Shown one piece after another: positions 53,620 to 63,616 of a stretch of DNA of 64,000 nt. Positions within the stretch are counted from its first letter, which is position 1; each line of letters opens with the position of its first letter. The stretch spans positions 1-64,000 of the forward strand of contig CANPVZ010000020.1 of NCBI GenBank assembly GCA_947581855.1. The letters are read 5' to 3'. A program made the translations under genes and the position numbers. The notes under the pieces were generated by a model. It saw only the letters and a program-made list of their open reading frames with translations. It was not told where the DNA came from and searched no databases. The DNA comes from an uncultured Phocaeicola sp. (GTDB lineage: Bacteria; Bacteroidota; Bacteroidia; Bacteroidales; Bacteroidaceae).

Positions 53620-55851
53620 TTATTCTTTTTCATCAGCTTGATAACGGATTATGTCAAGCATTAACGGTATGTCTTCTTTGGATATTCCATGACACAGTAA
53701 TTCATCTTCGTCTTTGAGTATTTGTTCGATAAAAGTTTCCGGATTTTCTTGCATCCGGCTACCTTGTGTATATAAGCGGGCTGCTTTGTCTATCTCTTTT
53801 AAACTCCAAGCTACATGTCCAGCATTTAAGTAATCCACTTCTAAAGGCTTAGGCTGACTAAGTAGTTTCTCATAATACTTTTCCGCCTGTTCCATTTTGT
53901 TGGTTACAAATGAGCACCAGGCAATAGCTCGCTGTGCTTTGAGAGACTGCGGATCAAGATATTCTACTTTGAAAAAACGGGCGAAAGCTTCGTCATAACG
54001 TTTTAATTCCACGTAGCATTGCCCAATATAAAGAAGCAGGGTCAGGTCTTCCGGTTGTGCGGCTTCAACTCTTTCATAATAGAATAAAGCTTTGTCTACT
54101 TCTTTCAGCATTCGATAACATTGGGCCAAATGCCGGTTTGTCCAAACACTGTCTGATTGTCTGATATCCGCTTGGATATAAGCATCAACGGCTTTACGAT
54201 AGTTTTTTGTTTTCTGGTAGCAAAATCCTAGTTTCTGGTAAATTTCCGCTCCATCCTGCCCTTGTTGTATAAGTTGTTTATATTGGAGGGCCGCTTCGGG
54301 ATAATATCCTTTTTGGAAAAGATATTCCGTTATTTTTAGTTGTTGTTCCGGATTGTCTATAGATTCTTTAATAATGGAACAATAAAGTAAATTCAAAGAA
54401 TTGTCGAATACGTCTTTGAATTCATGCCGGCGAGAATAAATTTTATAGAATCTATATAAATCCTGTATATATTGTCTGCTGACTACATCCTGTCGTTTCT
54501 GTTCGGCTATCTGACCAGATAATCCCATTTCATACTCTTGCATATTTTGTTCGCTCAGGTTGTTGCTATATAGATTGCGCTGTGCGGCCGGAACTCGTTC
54601 CATTGTAAAACAGAAAGAGTATTTGTCGGAATTACAGAAAAAAGTAGTGTTCAATATACTTTGAATCATAACATTATTCTTTCTTTCTGCTTCCGATATA
54701 CTTTGCAGAACTGCTGAATGATAAGGGTCGAATGGATAAAACCAGTTGCCTATTTCCCGGAAAAACGGATATGTTTTCAGTTGGGAAAAGGTGCTCATAT
54801 AAACATCAACTCCTTCCATTTGCATATCTCCCAGCTCTTTAAGCTTATTGCTTAAATCCGATTCGTCTTTCCATTCTTTCCAATCCGGGTTTTTATCGTT
54901 TGACATCAAATCCTCTTCCAGCTCTTCGAGTCCTAATTTTGCGTTTCGCATGAACTCTGTTTTCTTTATAACTTCGGGAATGATCTCTTCCCGCATCTTT
55001 TTATCGACCTTCTTTGTTTCTCTGGTGCGTAAGAGTTGGATTTGTATGTCTGTGATATTCCGTAGGAAATTTACATTTTCATTTAAAAGCTTGAAACGTG
55101 CTTTTACCTCCGGTTCATTTTCTAACCGCTTGTTGTTGTATATGCTTAAGAGAATAATGCCTACCAATGCGCGTTGGTTTACAAGCGCTTCGGAGTGATT
55201 GTATGCATCCATCAGAAACAGATACTTTTGAATATCGAAAACCTGTAGGGCGCCTAAAGTGACAGCACTGACGAATAAGGCTAAATCGTTGGTAGGTACC
55301 AACACTGAATTAAGCATATTACGGGCAGATTCTATCATATTTGAATCCCACTGAGGAGAGACCCAAATCTTTTTGAAAAACTCAGTACAGGTATATTCGT
55401 GTTGTCTGCGGAGCTCCTTCATCTTTTCTTCTCTTTTTTTGCCTTCATGTAACAGCTCGGCAACAGCTGTATCTTCTGTGAAAGATTCCAGCATAAGTTG
55501 ATAGTCGGATAGCGTTATAGAATTCTTTTTTTGTTCTCTCATACACGTATAATAGTATTCGGTAGAGATAATATTATTCAGCGATACAAGAATACGGTCG
55601 TTCAATTCATATGATTTTCTGATTAAATCATTATATAATTCAGTGCGTTGAGGATCATCTGCGTTTTTCCGGAAAAATTGCAGCATGTAATAATAAGCCG
55701 TTTTTATGTCCTCATAATCCGTATAAAGGTGCCATTCGGGCGCTTCTTTCACATAATTGGAAATTTCATCCAAAGCATGCTTCAATTTCCTGTTCCCAAG
55801 CAAGTCTGAGATATTCTTATGCAATCCGTATATTAGATATTCATTTATCAT
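53620..55851 (-). CDS. Tetratricopeptide-repeat protein
   Basis: A 743-residue soluble protein. The first 480 residues are helical and not recognised by me; residues about 490-700 hold five or six TPR units (GYYPEAALQYKQLIQQGQDG, LGFCYQKTKNYRKAVDAYIQ, AQCYRMLKEVDKALFYYERV, IGQCYVELKRYDEAFARFFK). TPR arrays bind other proteins. It has no signal peptide. Its promoter reads TACTTTTG on the minus strand at 55877-55884. Function unknown. Confidence 0.8.
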   Translation of the reverse strand: MINEYLIYGLHKNISDLLGNRKLKHALDEISNYVKEAPEWHLYTDYEDIKTAYYYMLQFFRKNADDPQRTELYNDLIRKSYELNDRILVSLNNIISTEYYYTCMREQKKNSITLSDYQLMLESFTEDTAVAELLHEGKKREEKMKELRRQHEYTCTEFFKKIWVSPQWDSNMIESARNMLNSVLVPTNDLALFVSAVTLGALQVFDIQKYLFLMDAYNHSEALVNQRALVGIILLSIYNNKRLENEPEVKARFKLLNENVNFLRNITDIQIQLLRTRETKKVDKKMREEIIPEVIKKTEFMRNAKLGLEELEEDLMSNDKNPDWKEWKDESDLSNKLKELGDMQMEGVDVYMSTFSQLKTYPFFREIGNWFYPFDPYHSAVLQSISEAERKNNVMIQSILNTTFFCNSDKYSFCFTMERVPAAQRNLYSNNLSEQNMQEYEMGLSGQIAEQKRQDVVSRQYIQDLYRFYKIYSRRHEFKDVFDNSLNLLYCSIIKESIDNPEQQLKITEYLFQKGYYPEAALQYKQLIQQGQDGAEIYQKLGFCYQKTKNYRKAVDAYIQADIRQSDSVWTNRHLAQCYRMLKEVDKALFYYERVEAAQPEDLTLLLYIGQCYVELKRYDEAFARFFKVEYLDPQSLKAQRAIAWCSFVTNKMEQAEKYYEKLLSQPKPLEVDYLNAGHVAWSLKEIDKAARLYTQGSRMQENPETFIEQILKDEDELLCHGISKEDIPLMLDIIRYQADEKE

Positions 55852-55876
55852 ATCAACTTTTTTATTTATATAAAAA

Positions 55877-55884
55877 CAAAAGTA
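55877..55884 (-). promoter_or_regulatory. -7 element of the TPR gene
   Basis: TACTTTTG on the minus strand, 25 bases before the ATG. Confidence 0.55.
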
Positions 55885-55939
55885 AGCATTATTCTTTATC
55901 CGAATAGCTTAAATAATATTAAACTTCTCATTTTGATTA

Positions 55940-57007
55940 TTAGAAACGTATATATAATTGCATTTGTACGGTATTATAATGGGTTTTGTTTATTTCCCTT
56001 TCATTGTGTTGTGTATAAGTTGCATTGCTGGCATGCGTGTAGTAATAGGTAGCTTGTAGCATCAAGTCCTTGTAAAGTTTGTAGTTAAGAGCTACTGCAT
56101 AATTACTGTTCTGGGTATCACTTGTTTTTTCATCACGATACACATCCCAAATGCCATAAGCTTTAAATTTTCTTGCGAATGGGATTCCGACAGTTGCATA
56201 CCATCCGTCGGCTTTTTCAGCGTAACGCGTATCAAATGTTTTTCCTCCCTGTGAAGTAATATATTCGGCTCGTACGGTCCACTCATCTTCATATTTGAGA
56301 CCGAAAGCCATTCGGTTTCGATTTGCTTTTTTCTGATTGGCTGTGTAGCGACCGGTCCAGCCGAATGCACCTATTTGCAAAGGTTTTATCGGGCTTATCC
56401 ATACTCCACCGATGAGGTCTTTGTTTTTATTAGCATCGGAATGATTGATCCCTTGTCCGTTAAAGATTCCTACCTGATAATGGAACAAACGATGGGTGGG
56501 GGTTGGAAATAGATCTCCTTGGAACACGATGCCTGCATCGCGTCCTCCCGACGAATGTTCGCCAACGCGGTCGCTAAATCCAGTTAGTTTCTGTATAACT
56601 TGTGAGAAGTTTCCCCAACCGACATTCCACGGGTGGTAAGGACTTTCAAAACTGAACGGACGTTTCATTTGTCCGAATCGTATAGTGAATTCTGGATATT
56701 TATTCCATTCGCCGTAGGCATCCAGTAATCTTACTCCTTTATCTACTCCGGGGGCTCCGCTAGCTTCTAATTGTACCCGGTATTTCCAGTCTGTTAGCAC
56801 TTTACCCTCTACGTAGAGACGTACCATACGAAGATCAAATCCTCCGTTTGTTTGACTGTTTTCGGGATCGGTATACATATATCGCCCGATAAAATATCCT
56901 CCGAATTGCGGCATTGAAAATATTTCGGATAATTTTGTTTGGGCAGAAAGAGGGATAATAAAAAGCAAAGTAATGATTGTCGTGGAAAATCTGTTTGAGT
57001 TATTCAT
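55940..57007 (-). CDS. OprO/OprP-type outer-membrane porin
   Basis: A 355-residue protein from the ATG at 57007, which opens a normal signal peptide (MNNSNRFSTTIITLLFIIPL, cleaved after SAQ). The rest alternates in the manner of a 16-18-strand barrel and ends with aromatic Phe (MQLYIRF). Blocks such as GGFDLRMVRLYVEGKVLTDW and IRFGQMKRPFS belong to the phosphate-selective porin O/P family. In Bacteroidales, the substrate is usually unknown. It is 138 bases downstream of the solute-binding lipoprotein gene, same direction. Confidence 0.85.
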   Translation of the reverse strand: MNNSNRFSTTIITLLFIIPLSAQTKLSEIFSMPQFGGYFIGRYMYTDPENSQTNGGFDLRMVRLYVEGKVLTDWKYRVQLEASGAPGVDKGVRLLDAYGEWNKYPEFTIRFGQMKRPFSFESPYHPWNVGWGNFSQVIQKLTGFSDRVGEHSSGGRDAGIVFQGDLFPTPTHRLFHYQVGIFNGQGINHSDANKNKDLIGGVWISPIKPLQIGAFGWTGRYTANQKKANRNRMAFGLKYEDEWTVRAEYITSQGGKTFDTRYAEKADGWYATVGIPFARKFKAYGIWDVYRDEKTSDTQNSNYAVALNYKLYKDLMLQATYYYTHASNATYTQHNEREINKTHYNTVQMQLYIRF

Positions 57008-57144
57008 TTCATCTAGACTTATTAAAATCAATATATAGCCATATTCGTTATATCACATAAAATGTCATAATAACCATTGACTTAAGAACCTGTTAAATTA
57101 ATTGCATAACATGACAGGGAGGCATGATATAGTAAGAGAATAAA

Positions 57145-58083
57145 TTATTTTGTTTGTTCAATATCCTTCACAATAGAACGGTTAATCTGATATCCCGAAA
57201 AGGATATCGGTAATATATCGTATTCTTGCATCCATTGGATAATTTCTTGTGTTTCCGTAGTAGATAACTCGGAAGCTTTTTTGAAAGCAGATAATTCTTG
57301 TGACAGCCCGTTGAGTCCCGCAGCTGAAGCTGCTTTGTCAAACCATTCATTTTTATGATGGTTGTTCATGTATTGTACAGCTAAGTTATAGCCGATGATT
57401 AATTTTTTGATATCGTTTTCCTTCGTATTCAGAATCGAATCGGAAAAGGCTGTAACAGACAGTGTAATAGGATATGATGAAGAGCTGAGCAATACTTTGC
57501 AACCTTTCTGCAATGCTTTGGATACATAAGGGTCGCGTAAAACAGCCGCGTCGATTTGTCCGTTTTCCAACATCTGCATACGGAGTGACTCCCTGCTTAA
57601 TTCCGGTTTGTTGATGTCGTCCTGAGTTATTTCCAGTTCGTCCAGTACCTTGTCGGCAAAATAATTATAGGCGGATTTGCGGGTTACGCTAAGACTTTTT
57701 TCCCTAAGTTGTTCCGGTTTGGTAAAGGTGGAGTCATTTGAAGCGACAATATAGTAAAGTCCTTCGTTGGTAAATGTAGGCACAGCTGGGATACCTTGTT
57801 CCTGTTGCATGAAAGCTTCAATGGGGGAAAGTATACTTCCGTCGGTTCTTTTTTGTGCGAATAACGTATCGCGGTTTATTTCCGATTCCATTGGGATTAG
57901 TTTCAGGTTTAATTTCAAAGAATCGTATATACCTTTCTGCTGCGCAACGATATAAGGCAGAATATCAGTGGAGGGAATATAACCGATTTTCAGACTATTT
58001 GTGTTGTCTGTTTCTTTTTTTTCTGAATGGCATGCCGCCAGTAACAGGAGGATAGAAAATAGAAGAGATGCTTTCTTTTTCAT
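57145..58083 (-). CDS. ABC-type solute-binding lipoprotein (NMT1/SsuA-like)
   Basis: A 312-residue periplasmic binding protein, lipobox LLLAAC, with the type 2 fold of the NMT1/THI5/SsuA group (LKIGYIPSTDILPYIVAQQK, DGSILSPIEAFM, ENGQIDAAVLRDPYVSKAL). It would bind a small organic substrate such as a pyrimidine, sulfonate or futalosine-type compound. No permease or ATPase gene lies beside it, so the transporter must be elsewhere, or the protein serves as a sensor. The downstream porin may work with it. Confidence 0.82.
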   Translation of the reverse strand: MKKKASLLFSILLLLAACHSEKKETDNTNSLKIGYIPSTDILPYIVAQQKGIYDSLKLNLKLIPMESEINRDTLFAQKRTDGSILSPIEAFMQQEQGIPAVPTFTNEGLYYIVASNDSTFTKPEQLREKSLSVTRKSAYNYFADKVLDELEITQDDINKPELSRESLRMQMLENGQIDAAVLRDPYVSKALQKGCKVLLSSSSYPITLSVTAFSDSILNTKENDIKKLIIGYNLAVQYMNNHHKNEWFDKAASAAGLNGLSQELSAFKKASELSTTETQEIIQWMQEYDILPISFSGYQINRSIVKDIEQTK

Positions 58084-58105
58084 ATTCTAAATATAAAGAA
58101 AAAAG

Positions 58106-58150
58106 AAATGAGACTGTCTTAAACAGAATTATCCCAAGACAGCCTCATTT
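58106..58150 (-). terminator. pgk terminator
   Basis: AAATGAGACTGTCTT pairs with AAGACAGCCTCATTT (one mismatch); on the minus strand it is followed by a T-rich run CTTTTTTC. Confidence 0.8.
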
Positions 58151-58166
58151 TATGATGTGAAAATAA

Positions 58167-59423
58167 TTATCCTTTGATTGCTGCAATACCTGGTAATACT
58201 TTTCCTTCAATAGCTTCGAGCAAAGCGCCGCCACCGGTTGATACGTATGATACTCCGTTTGCTAATCCGAACTTGTTAACACAAGCTACGGAGTCACCGC
58301 CACCCACGAGTGAGAATGCACCGTTTTGAGTTGCTTTTACAATAGCTTCGCCTACAGCGCGTGAACCTGAAGTAAAGTTATCAAACTCGAATACTCCGGT
58401 AGGTCCGTTCCATAGAATGGTTTTTGAGTTTTCGATAACTTTGGCAAATTCTTTTTCTGAGTCGGGACCTATATCCATACCTTCCCATCCATCAGGAATT
58501 TCATTCGACGGAACGAACTGGGTATTTGCATCATTAGAGAATGCGTCGGCAGCTTTTGCGTCACTTGCCAAAATGAGATTTACACCGTTTTCTTTTGCTT
58601 TCTTAAGGATATCCAAGGCTAAATCCAGTTTGTCGTCTTCGCAGATAGAATTACCTATTTTACCGCCCATTGCTTTCATAAAGGTATAAGTCATACCTCC
58701 GGCAAGTATCAGGTTATCAACTTTAGTCAGTAAGTTTTCAATGATTTCAATCTTGGAAGAAACTTTCGAACCTCCCATGATGGCAGTGAAAGGACGTTGG
58801 ATGTCATTCATTACTTTATCTACAGCCTTAACTTCTTTTTCCATCAAATAACCGAACATTTTGTGATCAGCATCAAAATAGTCGGCAATCAAAGCTGTAG
58901 AAGCATGTGCACGGTGAGCCGTACCGAAAGCATCATTTACATAGCAGTCGGCATAAGAGGCCAGTACTTTTGTAAATTCTTTCTGGCTTTCCTTGATAGC
59001 TTTTTTAGCAGCTTTCTTTTCTTCTTCAGAAGCATCTTCTGCTAATCCGCGTGGTTTACCTTCTTCTTCTGCATAGAAACGGAGGTTTTCAAGCAATAAA
59101 GCCTCACCGGGTTTCAATGCTGCAACTTGTGCCTGTGCTTTTTGGCAGTCTTCTGCGAATTGAACATCTACACCTAATAACTCGGAAACGTGAGACACAA
59201 TATGTTTTAAAGAATATTTTGGATCCGGATTCTTTTTGGGACGACCCATGTGAGAAGCAATAATCAGGCTTCCGCCGTCTGCCAAGATCTTTTTCAATGT
59301 AGGAAGTGCTGCACGGATACGAGTATCATCGGTAATGTTGAAGTTCTCGTCCACCGGAACATTGAAGTCTACACGAACAAATGCCTTTTTACCGGCAAAA
59401 TTGAAGTTGTCAATTGTTTGCAT
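58167..59423 (-). CDS. pgk: Phosphoglycerate kinase
   Basis: A 418-residue glycolytic enzyme that transfers phosphate from 1,3-bisphosphoglycerate to ADP. Signature blocks are [80 protein letters not shown] and [14 protein letters not shown] loop of about 15 extra residues rich in Glu, Ala and Lys ([16 protein letters not shown]) is usual for Bacteroidales. Own promoter TAACTTTG (59474-59481) and terminator. Confidence 0.97.
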   Translation of the reverse strand: MQTIDNFNFAGKKAFVRVDFNVPVDENFNITDDTRIRAALPTLKKILADGGSLIIASHMGRPKKNPDPKYSLKHIVSHVSELLGVDVQFAEDCQKAQAQVAALKPGEALLLENLRFYAEEEGKPRGLAEDASEEEKKAAKKAIKESQKEFTKVLASYADCYVNDAFGTAHRAHASTALIADYFDADHKMFGYLMEKEVKAVDKVMNDIQRPFTAIMGGSKVSSKIEIIENLLTKVDNLILAGGMTYTFMKAMGGKIGNSICEDDKLDLALDILKKAKENGVNLILASDAKAADAFSNDANTQFVPSNEIPDGWEGMDIGPDSEKEFAKVIENSKTILWNGPTGVFEFDNFTSGSRAVGEAIVKATQNGAFSLVGGGDSVACVNKFGLANGVSYVSTGGGALLEAIEGKVLPGIAAIKG

Positions 59424-59473
59424 AATTTCTTTTTGTTTTAAATGTTTAGAATACCTATTCTTAGATTTGCACG

Positions 59474-59481
59474 CAAAGTTA
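59474..59481 (-). promoter_or_regulatory. -7 element of pgk
   Basis: TAACTTTG on the minus strand, 50 bases before the ATG. Confidence 0.6.
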
Positions 59482-59546
59482 TTAAAATAATGAAGAACTT
59501 GCGAACTAAAAAGACTTAATTGTTAGCTTTTTATCGATATCAGCTG

Positions 59547-60212
59547 TCATATTTTCCGCTCTTCTCGTATGTTATGCTCTTTTTTGTAATGTTTGCATAG
59601 CAATTGCAATCCGCACTGTTCGCAATGAGGAGCCCGTGCCGTACAAGTATAGCGTCCGTGCAGGATAAGCCAATGATGCGCGGTGGGAATAATTGATTCC
59701 GGAATATATTTTATCAATTCTTTTTCAACACTTAAAGGAGTGTTGCAACTTTCGGGAACCAACCCTATTCGGCGGCTTACTCTGAATACATGTGTATCTA
59801 CCGCCATGGCTGCTTTATTGAATACTACAGCCTGAATGACATTAGCTGTTTTTCTGCCTACTCCGGGAAGTTTAATTAAATCTTCCAGATTGTCGGGTAC
59901 TATTCCTTGAAAGTCGTTTACCAGCATTTTAGCCATACCTACCAAGTGCTTAGCTTTATTATTAGGGTAGGAAACACTTTTTATATATTCGAACACAACT
60001 TCGGGAGTACTGGCAGCCAAAGCTTCCGGCGTAGGAAAATCGTGAAACAAGGGAGGAGTAATTATATTGACACGTTTGTCCGTGCATTGAGCTGATAAAA
60101 TTACAGCAATCAATAACTCGTACGGATTCGTGTAATGAAGTTCCGTTTCTGCTATGGGCATTGCTTTCTGAAAGTAATCGATAACCAGATTATATAATTC
60201 TTGCTTTTTCAT
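59547..60212 (-). CDS. nth: Endonuclease III (DNA glycosylase/AP lyase)
   Basis: A 221-residue base-excision enzyme for oxidised pyrimidines. The helix-hairpin-helix is LPGVGRKTANVI with the catalytic Lys at its end, followed by the catalytic Asp in AVDTHVFRVSRR. The C-terminal Cys cluster (C-x6-C-x2-C-x5-C, CTARAPHCEQCGLQLLC) binds a 4Fe-4S cluster. It starts three bases after the MFS gene and is probably co-transcribed with it. Confidence 0.95.
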   Translation of the reverse strand: MKKQELYNLVIDYFQKAMPIAETELHYTNPYELLIAVILSAQCTDKRVNIITPPLFHDFPTPEALAASTPEVVFEYIKSVSYPNNKAKHLVGMAKMLVNDFQGIVPDNLEDLIKLPGVGRKTANVIQAVVFNKAAMAVDTHVFRVSRRIGLVPESCNTPLSVEKELIKYIPESIIPTAHHWLILHGRYTCTARAPHCEQCGLQLLCKHYKKEHNIREERKI

Positions 60213-60215
60213 ACC

Positions 60216-61412
60216 TTATCGTAATTTGTATTTATGAAAATGAGGAGTAACTTTCCAATGGAATAGTATAGCGGAGATGACTGTCAGGCAAGCACCGAAT
60301 AGGTAAGCTTTGTCGAAAGAACTTACTTCGGCAATATATCCTCCTGCCAGCATTCCTATACCAATACCTACATCCCAAGATGTCAGATAGGTAGAGGTAG
60401 CAGTGGCGCGCTGATTATGAGGAGCCAGATTAACGAACAAAGTATTAAATGCGGGAAACATTATACCGAAACCTACTCCTAACAGGAGGGCTACCAGATA
60501 GAATGCGACAATACATACATTTTCGTTCCATTGAATAAGGTACACACAACTTGTCAGCAGAAAAAAGCTGAAAATAACCAGATAGAATCCTGCGGCAATT
60601 ACTTGTGTAATTTTTCCTTTATCTACCAGCTTCCCCGAGAATATACGAGATATGGCCATTCCCACAGCCATTGATGTAAAGAAAAAACCGGTTTCGGTAT
60701 GAAGTTGAATTGCTTGGGCATACATGGCAACATAGTTGGTAGTCATACCATACGGAATAGATAGCATTAATAGGACGATTCCGGCCGGAATACCTTTTAA
60801 TAAAATGAAACGGTCTAAAGAAACAGGTTCTCTCTTTACCGGAGCTTTTTGCGGTGTTTTTACGAGGGAAGCCATAAGGAGTCCTATTGTGCAGGAGCCT
60901 AATGATGTCAGAAATATGACATCGAAAGATATGCCGGCGTTATGCATGAACAGACCCACCATAGGGCCTGTAGACATAGCGAAATTATTCATTAGTCCGT
61001 AATAGCCTAGCCCCTCACCACGTCGGGAAGAAGGCATAATGTCAATGACAATGGTATTTCCGCCTACTGTAACCATTCCGAATGAGAATCCTTGCAATAC
61101 GCGATACATAATAAATAAGGTAAGGGTGCCTGCTAACAGATAGCCGACAAACATAGAGGCGAAAATAAAATAAGCTATGATATAAAGCGGCTTTCGTGAA
61201 AAGGAATCAAGCAGATAACCCGAGAAAGGGCGAATACAGAGTGCGGCAATTGTATAACATGATAACACGATACCTACTGCCGAATGGTTGATACTGAATA
61301 TTTCCGTTAAATAAAAAGGTAAGACCGGAATCAATAGCCAAAAGCCGAAGAATAAAAGAAAATTGGCTGCTAAAATAAAGCAATAGCTGGGAGTGATTAA
61401 ACGGTCTTTCAT
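60216..61412 (-). CDS. MFS transporter
   Basis: A 398-residue major-facilitator protein with 12 membrane helices. The loop 2-3 motif is GYLLDSFSRKPLYI and the helix 4-5 region is GFSFGMVTVGGNTIVIDIMP. It resembles drug-exporter type members of Bacteroidetes. Substrate unknown. It precedes nth by three bases. Confidence 0.88.
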   Translation of the reverse strand: MKDRLITPSYCFILAANFLLFFGFWLLIPVLPFYLTEIFSINHSAVGIVLSCYTIAALCIRPFSGYLLDSFSRKPLYIIAYFIFASMFVGYLLAGTLTLFIMYRVLQGFSFGMVTVGGNTIVIDIMPSSRRGEGLGYYGLMNNFAMSTGPMVGLFMHNAGISFDVIFLTSLGSCTIGLLMASLVKTPQKAPVKREPVSLDRFILLKGIPAGIVLLMLSIPYGMTTNYVAMYAQAIQLHTETGFFFTSMAVGMAISRIFSGKLVDKGKITQVIAAGFYLVIFSFFLLTSCVYLIQWNENVCIVAFYLVALLLGVGFGIMFPAFNTLFVNLAPHNQRATATSTYLTSWDVGIGIGMLAGGYIAEVSSFDKAYLFGACLTVISAILFHWKVTPHFHKYKLR

Positions 61413-61438
61413 TTTTATATGGACTGTGTTTTATGTCA

Positions 61439-61500
61439 GACGCGGATTCTGCGGATTCATACGGACTTTTATATATCCATGAATCCGCAAAAACCGCGTC
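61439..61500. terminator. Large two-part inverted repeat between pheS and the MFS gene
   Basis: GACGCGG (61439-61445) pairs with CCGCGTC (61494-61500), and GCGGATTCAT (61451-61460) pairs with ATGAATCCGC (61479-61488). It lies just past the 3' end of pheS and probably ends its transcript, although neither side has a strong T run. Confidence 0.55.
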
Positions 61501-61583
61501 CGGAAATTATTCTTTAAAAATACTTTTGTACTATATTATAGTTTTAATTGCATAGTTCCCGCGAGAGATAAATACCAAGACCC

Positions 61584-62618
61584 TTAGTAGGCTGCTTCGA
61601 ATTCTTTGAGGAAACGGGTGTCGTTCTCAGAGAATAAACGTAAATCTTTTACCTGATATTTCAGGTTCGTAATACGTTCCACGCCCATACCGAAAGCATA
61701 ACCACTATATATTTTGCTATCAATTCCACAGGCTTCCAATACATTCGGATCGACCATACCACATCCTAAAATTTCTACCCAACCCGTATGCTTGCAAAAG
61801 GGGCATCCTTTTCCTCCACAGATGTTACAACTGATATCCATCTCTGCAGAAGGTTCCGTAAAGGGGAAGTAAGACGGACGCAAGCGTATTTTGGTGTCGG
61901 CACCAAACATTTCTTTAGCAAAAAGTAATAAAACCTGTTTTAAGTCGGTGAACGAAACATTTTTGTCGATATACAATCCCTCAATTTGATGGAAGAAGCA
62001 GTGTGCACGGTAACTGATGGCTTCATTACGATAGACGCGTCCCGGACAAATAATGCGGATCGGTGGTTGATTGTGTTCCATAGAACGGACCTGTACGCTA
62101 CTTGTGTGAGTTCGCAGAATAATGTTTTTGGTTACATCCATATCGTTCGATTCTATGAAGAATGTATCTTGCATATCACGTGCCGGATGATCAGCTGCGA
62201 AATTAAGCGAAGTGAAAACATGCAGGTCGTCTTCTACTTCCGGTCCCTCGGCAATGCTGAAACCTAAACGTGAGAAAATGTCGATTATTTCGTTTCTTAC
62301 AATAGAAAGCGGATGGCGCGTTCCTAAACCGATCGGATAGGCTGTACGAGTAAGATCCAAGTCGTCGTAACCGGTGTCTTGGCTTTCGAATGCTTCTTTC
62401 AATGCGTTTATTTTTTCTTGCGTACGGCTCTTCAATTCATTCAGTTTCATACCCACCTCTTTTTTATTTTCAGCGGGAACATTCCGAAAGTCAGTCATTA
62501 ATTCGTTGATGGCCCCTTTCTTGCTCAAATATTTAATGCGGAGCGCTTCAAGTTCTTCTGCATTTTGGGCAGTCAGGTTTTCTACTTCTGCCAGCAGCTG
62601 TTCAATTTTCTCAATCAT
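61584..62618 (-). CDS. pheS: Phenylalanyl-tRNA synthetase alpha subunit
   Basis: A 344-residue class II synthetase subunit from the ATG at 62618 (MIEKIEQLLAEVENLTAQNA); the frame is open further upstream but the promoter TACCTTTG (62659-62666) rules out that start. Motif 2 is ILRTHTSSVQVRSM... with RIICPGRVYRNEA; motif 3 is YAFGMGVERITNLKY. The N-terminal coiled coil binds tRNA. The beta subunit is not in this window. Confidence 0.96.
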   Translation of the reverse strand: MIEKIEQLLAEVENLTAQNAEELEALRIKYLSKKGAINELMTDFRNVPAENKKEVGMKLNELKSRTQEKINALKEAFESQDTGYDDLDLTRTAYPIGLGTRHPLSIVRNEIIDIFSRLGFSIAEGPEVEDDLHVFTSLNFAADHPARDMQDTFFIESNDMDVTKNIILRTHTSSVQVRSMEHNQPPIRIICPGRVYRNEAISYRAHCFFHQIEGLYIDKNVSFTDLKQVLLLFAKEMFGADTKIRLRPSYFPFTEPSAEMDISCNICGGKGCPFCKHTGWVEILGCGMVDPNVLEACGIDSKIYSGYAFGMGVERITNLKYQVKDLRLFSENDTRFLKEFEAAY

Positions 62619-62658
62619 ATTATAGATGAAATAATTATTCTGTGTCAATAAAACTGCG

Positions 62659-62666
62659 CAAAGGTA
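62659..62666 (-). promoter_or_regulatory. -7 element of pheS
   Basis: TACCTTTG on the minus strand, 40 bases before the ATG. Confidence 0.6.
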
Positions 62667-62710
62667 ATGATTTAAACCGAATAATGTATCGAAATTCAAA
62701 ATAAAAGAGG

Positions 62711-62718
62711 TATTTTTG
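62711..62718 (+). promoter_or_regulatory. -7 element of the DUF4348-murB unit
   Basis: TATTTTTG, 17 bases before the ATG of the DUF4348 gene. Confidence 0.55.
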
Positions 62719-62735
62719 CGCGAATTTTGTGAGAT

Positions 62736-63584
62736 ATGAGAACGATATTTGCAGGAATGCTTATTCTGACTTTTTGCTGTGCATGTAACAGTAGAAAAGG
62801 AAAGGTTGATTCTACTGATCAACTTATAGTGACTTCTGATTCAATAGAGGGCGAAAATTCCTTTCTTTTGGCAGATTCTGTTGAAACTGCTGCGATCCCT
62901 AAAAATGCAGATGAATTGTTTGATGATTTTATTTATAATTATGCGGCGAATGAAAAGCTGCAAAAGGCTCGGACTGTTTTTCCATTGCTTTATATAAAAG
63001 GAGGGGAACGGCAGTTTATTGAAGAGAAGGATTGGAAACATGATCATCTGTTTACAAAAGAAAATTATTATACGCTTCTTTACGACAAGGAGGAAGATAT
63101 GGATTTGGAGAAAGATTTGTCATTAGATACGGTAGTAGTAGAATGGCTGTATCTGGATGTGCATGAGGTGCGGCAATATCGTTTTCAAAGGAAGAATGGA
63201 ATATGGATGTTGACGACTATCGAACAACATTCGACGTTGGAAGAACCTGATGAGAACTTTTTGGAATTCTTTTATAAGTTTGCCAATGATTCAGTCTTTC
63301 AGCGGGAGCACATTGTAGTGCCGTTGAAATTTGTAACCTCCGATCCGGATGATGAGTTTCAAATACTTGAAACAACCTTGGAAGTGGATCAATGGTTTGC
63401 TTTCAAGCCTTTGCTTCCTGTGAACAAAATGACTAATATCAATTATGGACAAAAGTATTCCAGACATGCGCGTCAAAAGATTGTGGATATGAGAGGAATC
63501 GGAAACGGATTCAATAATACCCTCTTTTTTAAACGTATCGGTAATGAGTGGAAACTTGTTCAATTCGATGATTTGAGTAATTGA
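62736..63584 (+). CDS. DUF4348 lipoprotein
   Basis: A 282-residue exported protein (lipobox FCCAC) matching the DUF4348 pattern of Bacteroidales: ADELFDDFIYNYAANEKLQKAR, VFPLLYIKG, then tandem halves sharing FFYKFANDSVFQREHIVVPL and ending FFKRIGNEWKLVQFDDLSN. It has an NTF2-like duplicated layout. It is 32 bases upstream of murB in the same direction. Function unknown. Confidence 0.85.
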   Translation: MRTIFAGMLILTFCCACNSRKGKVDSTDQLIVTSDSIEGENSFLLADSVETAAIPKNADELFDDFIYNYAANEKLQKARTVFPLLYIKGGERQFIEEKDWKHDHLFTKENYYTLLYDKEEDMDLEKDLSLDTVVVEWLYLDVHEVRQYRFQRKNGIWMLTTIEQHSTLEEPDENFLEFFYKFANDSVFQREHIVVPLKFVTSDPDDEFQILETTLEVDQWFAFKPLLPVNKMTNINYGQKYSRHARQKIVDMRGIGNGFNNTLFFKRIGNEWKLVQFDDLSN

Positions 63585-63616
63585 TAAAATCGATTTAACT
63601 ATAATTTAAATATAAT

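Noticed and set aside
61521..61528. TACTTTTG promoter element on the plus strand antisense to pheS
   Set aside because: It matches the consensus, but no gene or conserved transcript follows in that direction; probably chance in AT-rich spacer.
62619..62822. 68-residue N-terminal extension of pheS
   Set aside because: The extension would begin upstream of the TACCTTTG promoter and overlaps the DUF4348 gene; the start at 62618 gives the normal family length.
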